From Syntrophaceae bacterium PtaB.Bin038 (lineage in GTDB: Bacteria > Desulfobacterota > Syntrophia > Syntrophales > UBA2192): 13,027 bases of DNA. A program made the position numbers and the translations under genes. The stretch spans positions 1-13,027 of the forward strand of contig MVQS01000090.1 of NCBI GenBank assembly GCA_002067855.1, written 5' to 3'. The first letter of the stretch is position 1. The number at the start of each line of letters is the position of its first letter. This document shows positions 1 to 4,636 of the stretch, piece by piece. Under the pieces are notes generated by a model. That model had not been told where the DNA came from and ran no database searches. It worked only from the letters and a program-made list of their open reading frames with translations.

Positions 1-1
1 C

Positions 2-385
2 GGCATCGCCTGGTGGGCACACATCGGGGGATTCGTGTTCGGCATGATCGCCGTGAAGCTCTTCTCCCGCCTCCCCGAGAGCCGCCTGGACGAGAGGCTC
101 CACGAGACCTTTGCACGCCGCTCGACCCCGCGCCTGCAGCGGATCCGGCCCGTGAGCGAACGCGACGGCCCGGATCTCTACGGCATCGTGTCGATCACCG
201 CGAAAGAGGCCCGGTACGGGACGCGCAAGATGATCACCGTTCCCGGGGACGCGGCGCGGAGGGCCTTCATGGTCACGATCCCGCCGGGCACGGAAAACGG
301 GACCAGGATTCGGCTTGTCGGCCTCGGGAGAACGGGGGACGCCCGGACGGGGGACATCTACCTGGAGATCCGGGTCGAGGGGTAA
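2..385 (+). CDS. Rhomboid protease fused to DnaJ C-terminal-like domain (3' part only)
   Basis: The gene enters from the left edge, so only the last 127 residues are seen. The first residues read GIAWWAHIGGFVFGM, which matches the last conserved membrane helix of rhomboid intramembrane serine proteases, where the His of AHxGG is the catalytic base; the Ser helix lies outside the window. After a polar linker (about residues 20-58) comes a segment like the C-terminal substrate-binding domain of DnaJ/CbpA: LYGIVSITAKEARYGTRK, then VTIPPGTENGTRIRLVGLG, then TGDIYLEIRV. These follow the DnaJ pattern of an EA.YG.. strand, IPPG...GT.IRL.G.G and GD.Y..I.V. I infer a membrane protease that presents a chaperone-like domain to the cytoplasm. 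The rhomboid call is fairly secure; the DnaJ-like call rests on motif reading. A DUF2007 gene follows after 3 nt. Confidence 0.75.
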   Translation, partial: GIAWWAHIGGFVFGMIAVKLFSRLPESRLDERLHETFARRSTPRLQRIRPVSERDGPDLYGIVSITAKEARYGTRKMITVPGDAARRAFMVTIPPGTENGTRIRLVGLGRTGDARTGDIYLEIRVEG

Positions 386-388
386 GGG

Positions 389-697
389 ATGGACGGGGAA
401 AGCTGGCAGGTCGTCGGCACCGCGCAGGGGGTCATCAAGGCGCGGATCCTCGAGGGGAGACTGGAGGCGGAGGGGATTCCCGTGCGCCTGCAGTACGAAC
501 CCATCGGCGCGATCTACGCCATCACCGTCGACGGGCTCGGAGAGGTGCAGATCCTCGTGCCGGAGATCTGGGCGGAGCATGCCCGCCGCGTGCTGGCGAA
601 GGAGTACACAGAGGAGGACCTGGACTGGAAGGCCGAAGAGCCGGAAGCCGAAAGCAACAAGCAACAAGGCGAAGAAAAAGAGGATCAGACAGGATGA
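389..697 (+). CDS. DUF2007-type small protein
   Basis: This is a 102-residue soluble protein. Residues 5-72 (WQVVGTAQGVIKARILEGRL, then EAEGIPVRL, then VQILVPEIWAEHARRVLAKE) fit the DUF2007 'putative prokaryotic signal transducing protein' family, a small alpha/beta fold with hydrophobic strands around an EAEGIP turn. The C-terminal 30 residues are a highly charged Glu/Lys tail without obvious structure. The ATG is preceded by GAGGGG about 6 nt upstream and lies 3 nt after the stop of the rhomboid gene, so the two are probably cotranscribed and translationally linked. The stop overlaps the start of the next gene as ATGA. No enzymatic role is known for the family and none is visible here. Confidence 0.78.
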   Translation: MDGESWQVVGTAQGVIKARILEGRLEAEGIPVRLQYEPIGAIYAITVDGLGEVQILVPEIWAEHARRVLAKEYTEEDLDWKAEEPEAESNKQQGEEKEDQTG

Positions 698-879
698 AAG
701 CCGTTCTCACATTTGATCTGAAGGCAGAAACGGCCGAAGAAGCGCAGAAGATACTCGGAGAGATCTGTGATGAGCTGTGCAGGACGAACAGGCTCAGTGA
801 TTATCGATACGAGATCGAAACCGCCGAAGGGCTTGTGACGGAAAAATGCGTCCTCGGCGGCGACAAGGTGATCGCCTGA
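694..879 (+). CDS. Hypothetical 61-aa protein
   Basis: I do not recognise this family. The 61-residue protein starts MKAVLTFDLKAETAEEAQKI and contains two Cys residues (in EICDELCR and EKCVLGG). The pattern looks like beta-alpha-beta-beta: a hydrophobic first strand, an acidic helix, then YRYEIET and LVTEKCVL strands. The start is set by the ATGA overlap with the DUF2007 gene, and an AGACAGG stretch upstream can act as a weak ribosome site. A longer open frame runs upstream to position 13, but that part only shadows the rhomboid and DUF2007 genes and is very Arg-rich, so it is not coding. Overlap and orientation suggest coexpression with the two upstream genes. Function unknown. Confidence 0.7.
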   Translation: MKAVLTFDLKAETAEEAQKILGEICDELCRTNRLSDYRYEIETAEGLVTEKCVLGGDKVIA

Positions 880-912
880 AAGGTATGAAGCCGGCCTCCG
901 GGGGAGGAGAAA

Positions 913-944
913 CAGGGTTCAGGGGACAGGGCCAAGGTTCAAGG
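913..944. repeat. Short GGTTCA-type intergenic repeats
   Basis: The gap before the PfpI gene holds two related units, CAGGGTTCAGGGG and CAAGGTTCAAGG, separated by ACAGGGC. They look like degenerate tandem copies of an AGGGTTCA motif. No coding function is seen. Confidence 0.45.
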
Positions 945-956
945 AAGGGGAAAAAG

Positions 957-1577
957 ATGCAGATTGCGATCCTGTTGTTCGACAACATCACCATCCTCGA
1001 CGCGGTCGGCCCCTACGAGGTGCTCTCGCGCATCCCGGACGCAACGGTGACATGGGTCTCCTCGTCGCCCGGCCCGAAAAAGGCGAAAGGAGGGCTGACG
1101 CTCCTGGCCGATCGTCGTCTGGGCGAGGTGCCGGCCCCCCAGATCGTTCTCATTCCGGGGGGTTCCGGCGTGGACGGTGTGATGCGGGAACCGGCCGTTC
1201 TGGAATGGATCCGAAACGCGCACCGCACGTCGCTGTTCACCGCGGCGGTGTGCACGGGCTCCCTGGTGCTGGGGGCAGCCGGGCTCCTGAAGGGACTGAA
1301 GGCGACGACCCACTGGAACCACCGGGACAGGCTGGCCGCATTCGGGGTGGATGTAGCCGCCGCGCGGGTGGTTCGCGAGGGGAAAATCGTGACCGCAGCG
1401 GGCGTGTCTGCAGGCATCGACATGGCGCTTTGCCTGGTCCGGTGGACGGCGGGGGACAGGGTCGCCCAGGCGATCCAGCTGGGCATCGAATACGATCCCG
1501 ACCCCCCCTTCGATTCCGGCTCCCCGGAGAAGGCGCCGCCGGAAGTGCTGGAGATGGCGCGAAAGACGAGAAGGTGA
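957..1577 (+). CDS. DJ-1/PfpI family protein, isonitrile hydratase-like
   Basis: The 206-residue protein spans one glutamine-amidotransferase-like DJ-1/PfpI domain. Residues 1-25 (MQIAILLFDNITILDAVGPY) form the first strand and the conserved D16/E21 region. IVLIPGG is at 63-69. The nucleophile elbow AAVCTGS places the reactive Cys at 99, followed by LVLGAAGLL, and ATTHW is at 116-120. D16, C99 and T100 correspond by eye to the catalytic Asp/Cys/Thr of isocyanide hydratase; AraC-type regulators share this fold, but no DNA-binding domain follows here. Predicted activity is hydration of an isonitrile to an N-formamide or a related hydrolase/glyoxalase reaction; the substrate cannot be told. The chosen ATG has a GGAAGGGG ribosome site upstream; the frame is open further upstream but only through repeats. 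The last codons and stop fall inside an intergenic repeat copy. Confidence 0.85.
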   Translation: MQIAILLFDNITILDAVGPYEVLSRIPDATVTWVSSSPGPKKAKGGLTLLADRRLGEVPAPQIVLIPGGSGVDGVMREPAVLEWIRNAHRTSLFTAAVCTGSLVLGAAGLLKGLKATTHWNHRDRLAAFGVDVAAARVVREGKIVTAAGVSAGIDMALCLVRWTAGDRVAQAIQLGIEYDPDPPFDSGSPEKAPPEVLEMARKTRR

Positions 1578-1596
1578 GAGGGTGACAAGGTTGGAA
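1568..1596 (+). repeat. G-rich repeat copy 1 (left arm of an inverted pair)
   Basis: This stretch begins GAGAAGGTGAGAGGGTGACA and ends AGGTTGGAA. Its first 27 bases match the reverse complement of 1668-1694 at 23 of 27 positions. It supplies the final Arg codon and the TGA stop of the PfpI-family gene, so the gene's 3' end was shaped by the repeat. Confidence 0.6.
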
Positions 1597-1667
1597 ATTC
1601 TGAAATGAAAGCGATTGTCTTTCGGCTTACCGGATCTTGAAAATGCAGGCTCGCTCAGACAGCTTCT

Positions 1668-1694
1668 CCAACGTTCTCACCTTCTCACTTTCTC
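1668..1694 (-). repeat. G-rich repeat copy 2 (right arm of the inverted pair)
   Basis: On the minus strand this reads GAGAAAGTGAGAAGGTGAGA followed by ACGTTGG. It pairs with copy 1 across a spacer of about 70 nt, so a transcript through the convergent gap between the PfpI gene and amrS could form a long imperfect stem. The gap at 1578-1740 holds no gene that I can see. Confidence 0.6.
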
Positions 1695-1740
1695 CATCCT
1701 TGAAAGCACCGGATTCCAATAACCGGAACCGTTCGCCTGA

Positions 1741-2751
1741 TTACGAGAAAATGCCGGCTAAAGGGGTGCCGCAGCGGCGGCATTTCGAGCCTTCCAGGCT
1801 GTAGGCCCCGATGGTGTAGCCTCGCCGTTCGATCAACAGGCCCCCGCACGCGGGGCAATACGTGTGATCGCTCGCGCTCCCCGGCACGTTCCCGCCGTAG
1901 ACATGCTTGAGACCCGCCTCCCTCCCGATTTCCACGGCCCGGTCGACGGTCTTCACCGGCGTCGGGGAGAGACTCTGCAATTTGTAACACGGGAAGAAGC
2001 GGCTCACGTGCCATGGGACCTCGCTTCCGAGCGACCGGATGAACGCGGCGATCTCCCTCAACTCACCCTCGTCGTCGTTGAGGGTCGGGATCACGAGCGT
2101 GGTCACCTCGACCCAGATCCCCCTTTGCCTCATTCCCCGTAGCGTCTCGAGAACCGGCTCCAGCCGTGCACCGCATTGACGCCGGTAGAACTCGTCCCGG
2201 AAGGACTTGAGATCGACGTTGGCCGCATCGAGCCAAGGTGAGGCGGCATCCAGCGCCTCCGGCGTCATGAACCCGTTGGTCACGAAGATGTTCTTCAGGC
2301 CCGCCTCTCGTGCAAGCAGGGCCGTGTCGCGGGCGAACTCGAAGAAGATCGTCGGTTCCGTATAGGTGTAGGCAATCGATTTCGAAGCGCTGTCGACGGC
2401 CCTGCGAACAACTTCGCGGGGCGACAGGTCCCGGCCCGCGATGCGCCCCTCCTCCCGAGGCATTTGCGAGATTTCGTGGTTCTGGCAGAACGAGCAGCGG
2501 AAGTTGCATCCCACCGTGGCAATGGAGTAGGACGCCGATCCGGGGTAGACGTGATAGATCGGTTTTTTCTCGATAGGGTCGACGTTTGCAGCGATCACGG
2601 AGCCGTAGACCAGGGTATAGAGGGTGCCTTCTCTGTTTTCTCTCACCCCGCAGACGCCCCGCTTCGCCGGTGCGATTTTACAGCGATGGCTGCACAGGGC
2701 GCACCGCACATTCCCCCCTGCGAGCTTTTCATAAAGCGTTGCTTCTTTCAT
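1741..2751 (-). CDS. amrS: AmmeMemoRadiSam system radical SAM enzyme
   Basis: The 336-residue protein has an N-terminal Cys cluster (C17, C20, C24, C34 in CALCSHRCK and KRGVCGVRE), then the radical SAM motif CNFRCSFC (C82, C86, C89) that binds the 4Fe-4S cluster cleaving S-adenosylmethionine, AYTYTEPTIFFEF at about 127-139 and VTNGF at 157-161. Two C-terminal CxxC pairs (CPACG, CRRCG) probably form a zinc ribbon. This arrangement is that of AmrS, formerly grouped with pyruvate formate-lyase activating enzyme-like proteins. It is usually linked to an AMMECR1-domain and a Memo-like protein, neither of which is in this window. The substrate is not established. The second of two adjacent ATGs was chosen because CGGAG lies 5 nt upstream; ATG at 2754 and GTG at 2766 are alternatives. 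moaA lies upstream on the same strand. Confidence 0.88.
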   Translation of the reverse strand: MKEATLYEKLAGGNVRCALCSHRCKIAPAKRGVCGVRENREGTLYTLVYGSVIAANVDPIEKKPIYHVYPGSASYSIATVGCNFRCSFCQNHEISQMPREEGRIAGRDLSPREVVRRAVDSASKSIAYTYTEPTIFFEFARDTALLAREAGLKNIFVTNGFMTPEALDAASPWLDAANVDLKSFRDEFYRRQCGARLEPVLETLRGMRQRGIWVEVTTLVIPTLNDDEGELREIAAFIRSLGSEVPWHVSRFFPCYKLQSLSPTPVKTVDRAVEIGREAGLKHVYGGNVPGSASDHTYCPACGGLLIERRGYTIGAYSLEGSKCRRCGTPLAGIFS

Positions 2752-2775
2752 CATGACTCCGCTCACACATACGAG

Positions 2776-2800
2776 GATGAGAAGGTGAGAAGGTTGGAAG
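2776..2800 (+). repeat. G-rich repeat copy 3
   Basis: It reads GATGAGAAGGTGAGAAGGTT then GGAAG. Its core GAGAAGGTGAGAAGGTTGG (2779-2797) agrees with copy 2 at 18 of 19 positions and copy 1 at 17 of 19. It sits just upstream of amrS, inside the moaA-amrS gap. The same gap also has a small direct repeat, CCCGAGA twice at 2831-2844. Confidence 0.55.
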
Positions 2801-2865
2801 TCCTTGAGCAGGAGATGGTCCGCTCCGAAACCCGAGACCCGAGACTTTGCGCGTCTCCTGCGCGC

Positions 2866-3864
2866 CTAGCCTCCGATCGTCGGCATTTCTCTCACGCACT
2901 TTCTTCGATGTCGGTCATCCGCCGCCCCATCCTTCTGCTGCCCGAGGGGCTTGTTCACGATTGCCCGGAGGATGAGTTGCTCCAGTTCCTCGTCGCTGCA
3001 GCCGCTCCGCATGGGCCCTTTGAGATCGATTTCCCCGTCGACCATCAGGCAGGCACGCAGGCCGCCGTCGGCTGTGAGGCGCAGCCGGTTGCAGGCATGG
3101 CAGAAATTGTGGCTGATGGGGCTGATAAAGCCGATGACGCCCCGGGCCCCTTCGAGCCGGAAACGACGGGCCGGGCCGCTGAAATTCCTTTCCCGTTTCC
3201 CTCTCTCGATGGGATGGAGGGTGCCGAGGCGTGCGATCCGTTCCATCAGTTCGTCGTTGGAGACGTACTTCTCGTCGCTCCCCTTCTCGCCGCCGATCGG
3301 CATCAGCTCGATGAGGCGGATCTCGTAGGGCTTCTCCAGGGTGAGCCGGGCAAAGGTCAGCGCCTCGTCGTCGTTGAACCCCCTCACAGTGACGACGTTG
3401 ATCTTGATCGGCGAAAACCCGACCCTCTCGGCCTCCTCCAGGCCCCGGAGAACGTCGGACAGCCGACCGCCCCGGGTGATCCGGGCGTATCGCTCCGGGT
3501 CCAGGGAGTCGAGGCTCACGTTGATGCGGCACACACCGGCCCTGCGGATCGCCCCGGCAAAGGATTCCAGGAGGATGCCGTTGGTGGTGAGGCTGATATC
3601 CTCGAGGCCTGTCTTCCCGAGCTCGGCCAGGAAGTCGGTGACGCCCCTGCGCACGAGCGGCTCCCCGCCCGTGACACGGACCTTCACGATCCCGAGCTTC
3701 TGCGCGATGCGGACGACCCGCAGCATCTCCTCGTATTTCAGGATGTCGTCGTGGCCGATCAGCGAAAGGCCTTCCTTCGGCATGCAGTAGATGCACCGGA
3801 GGTTGCATCGGTCCGTGACGGATACCCGCAGGTAGTTGATCTCTCGTTTGTATTTGTCGAGCAT
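2866..3864 (-). CDS. moaA: GTP 3',8-cyclase MoaA (molybdenum cofactor biosynthesis)
   Basis: MoaA converts GTP to 3',8-cyclo-7,8-dihydro-GTP, the first step of molybdopterin synthesis, in the cytoplasm. The 332-residue length is normal. The N-terminal radical SAM motif CNLRCIYC supplies C20, C24 and C27. VRVTGGEPLVRRG (62-74) is the SAM-binding GGEP region and SLTTNG is at 91-96. The second, substrate-binding cluster is ligated by C255, C258 and C272 in NFCHACNRLRLTADGGLRACL. The protein ends in the MoaA-typical Gly-Gly (GG 331-332), needed in the family for catalysis, so it is complete. The ATG has no ribosome site at normal distance; AAGGA lies 35 nt upstream beyond an 8-bp hairpin. No other moa gene is near, so cofactor genes must lie elsewhere. 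Upstream, greA is divergent. Confidence 0.96.
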   Translation of the reverse strand: MLDKYKREINYLRVSVTDRCNLRCIYCMPKEGLSLIGHDDILKYEEMLRVVRIAQKLGIVKVRVTGGEPLVRRGVTDFLAELGKTGLEDISLTTNGILLESFAGAIRRAGVCRINVSLDSLDPERYARITRGGRLSDVLRGLEEAERVGFSPIKINVVTVRGFNDDEALTFARLTLEKPYEIRLIELMPIGGEKGSDEKYVSNDELMERIARLGTLHPIERGKRERNFSGPARRFRLEGARGVIGFISPISHNFCHACNRLRLTADGGLRACLMVDGEIDLKGPMRSGCSDEELEQLILRAIVNKPLGQQKDGAADDRHRRKCVREMPTIGG

Positions 3865-3876
3865 GGCGAATCAAAC

Positions 3877-3897
3877 GGGGCCGCCTCGAGCGGCCCC
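3877..3897 (-). promoter_or_regulatory. 8-bp GC hairpin in the moaA 5' leader
   Basis: GGGGCCGC and GCGGCCCC form a perfect stem around a 5-nt loop, 12 nt upstream of the moaA ATG. No T-run follows on either strand, so it is not a convincing intrinsic terminator. AAGGA (3900-3904, minus strand) lies just 5' of it; folding of the stem would bring this possible ribosome site to about 14 nt from the ATG. Confidence 0.5.
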
Positions 3898-3912
3898 GGT
3901 CCTTACGAACCT

Positions 3913-3921
3913 AGCATAACA
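3913..3921 (-). promoter_or_regulatory. moaA: Possible extended -10 promoter for moaA
   Basis: On the minus strand TGTTATGCT gives TGn followed by TATGCT (4 of 6 with TATAAT). No good -35 is found at 17 nt. Initiation near 3906 would give a leader of about 42 nt that starts close to AAGGA and includes the hairpin. This is a weak prediction. Confidence 0.35.
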
Positions 3922-3971
3922 GAGCCGATCCCGCAAGGCATCAACGCGTCACGGCGCAACCCTGAAATCCC

Positions 3972-4000
3972 TTGACAGCCTCGGCCTTTCCGTGTAAACA
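3972..4000 (+). promoter_or_regulatory. greA: Sigma70-like promoter for greA
   Basis: A perfect -35 TTGACA (3972-3977) is followed after exactly 17 nt by TAAACA (3995-4000), which keeps three of six -10 positions. Initiation would fall near 4007, at the first base of the leader hairpin. An alternative weaker promoter, TTGCCC (4020-4025) with TTTATT (4043-4048), also at 17 nt, overlaps the hairpin and would bypass it. Confidence 0.6.
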
Positions 4001-4007
4001 GGGTTTC

Positions 4008-4053
4008 AAATATCCGTTATTGCCCCGGGGCACTGGCGGATATTTATTTTTTT
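4008..4053 (+). terminator. Terminator-like hairpin in the greA leader (putative attenuator)
   Basis: AAATATCCG (4008-4016) pairs perfectly with CGGATATTT (4037-4045). The stem extends by two G-U pairs and one A-U, and after one mismatch by the outer pairs of the palindrome TGCCCCGGGGCA (4021-4032). Right after it come A and seven T. This is the build of an intrinsic terminator on the plus strand, but no plus-strand gene lies upstream to need it; it lies between the greA promoter and the greA ribosome site. Confidence 0.7.
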
Positions 4054-4081
4054 GCCCGAGGAATCGCCCGGAGGAGTATCG

Positions 4082-4570
4082 ATGGAGAAGATGCCCATCA
4101 CAAAAGCGGGTTTCGAAAAGCTGAAAAAAGAGCTGGATCAGCTCAAGCGGGTGTTGATCCCGGAAAACATCAAGGCCATCGAGGAAGCGCGCGGCCACGG
4201 GGACATCTCGGAGAACGCAGAGTACCAGTATGCCAAGGAGCGGCAGTCCTTCCTGCACGGGCGCCTGCAGGAGGTCGAGAACTGCCTGGCCACCTCTCAG
4301 ATCGTGGAATGGAACGGCGTCACCGGCGAGCGCGTCGTCTTCGGCGCCACGGTGACCTTCGCCGATGTCGATACGGGCGACTCGACCCGCTACCAGCTCG
4401 TCGGCCCGTACGAATCGGACGTCTCGAACAACCGCATCTCCGTCACGTCCCCCATCGGCAAGGCCCTCATCGGCAAAAACGTCGGCGACGTCGTCCGCGT
4501 CAAGACGCCCGGGGGCGTCCGGGAAGTCGAAATCGTCGATATCGCCTTCGAGGAACCGGCGGAGTCGTAG
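4082..4570 (+). CDS. greA: Transcription elongation factor GreA
   Basis: GreA rescues backtracked RNA polymerase by stimulating cleavage of the nascent RNA 3' end through the secondary channel. The 162 residues match the family length of about 158. The N-terminal coiled coil runs from about residue 5 to 75 (GFEKLKKELDQLKRV, then NIKAIEEARGHGDISENAEY); the acidic tip DISENAEY carries the conserved Asp and Glu that coordinate catalytic Mg2+ in polymerase. The C-terminal FKBP-like domain contains VVFGATVTF, YQLVGPYESD, ISVTSPIGKALIGK and VGDVVRVKTPGG, all typical. The ATG at 4082 is chosen because GGAGGAG lies 5 nt upstream; an in-frame extension to 4052 would start inside the leader's T-run. 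The gene is monocistronic, with its own promoter and terminator. Confidence 0.97.
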   Translation: MEKMPITKAGFEKLKKELDQLKRVLIPENIKAIEEARGHGDISENAEYQYAKERQSFLHGRLQEVENCLATSQIVEWNGVTGERVVFGATVTFADVDTGDSTRYQLVGPYESDVSNNRISVTSPIGKALIGKNVGDVVRVKTPGGVREVEIVDIAFEEPAES

Positions 4571-4587
4571 GAAGATCCTTCATCGGC

Positions 4588-4620
4588 AAAAAAAGGGCGT
4601 GCCGGCACGCTCTTTTTTTT
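4588..4620. terminator. Bidirectional intrinsic terminator between greA and the antiporter operon
   Basis: The palindrome GCGTGCCGGCACGC (4597-4610) is flanked by seven A on the left and eight T on the right. On the plus strand it ends greA (stop at 4570); on the minus strand the A run becomes a U tract and it ends the antiporter operon (stop at 4637). Confidence 0.88.
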
Positions 4621-4636
4621 CTGCCCGTGCGGGGGG

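Noticed and set aside
13..693. Long plus-strand frame upstream of the 61-aa gene
   Set aside because: It overlaps the rhomboid and DUF2007 genes in another frame, is extremely Arg/Gly/Pro-rich and resembles no protein; only the part from 694 is kept.
846..956. N-terminal extension of the DJ-1/PfpI protein
   Set aside because: The family start fits MQIAILLFDN at 957, and the extension only translates intergenic repeats.
1568..2800. Insertion element bounded by the inverted repeat copies
   Set aside because: The enclosed gene is amrS, no transposase or target duplication is seen, and a third copy lies outside a simple two-end design.
3865..3912. Molybdenum cofactor riboswitch before moaA
   Set aside because: The predicted leader is only about 42 nt with one simple stem; the Moco RNA motif is much larger with several helices.
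2464..3975. 503-codon plus-strand frame opposite amrS and moaA
   Set aside because: It is the antisense of two clearly recognised radical SAM genes; high GC keeps the opposite frame open by chance.
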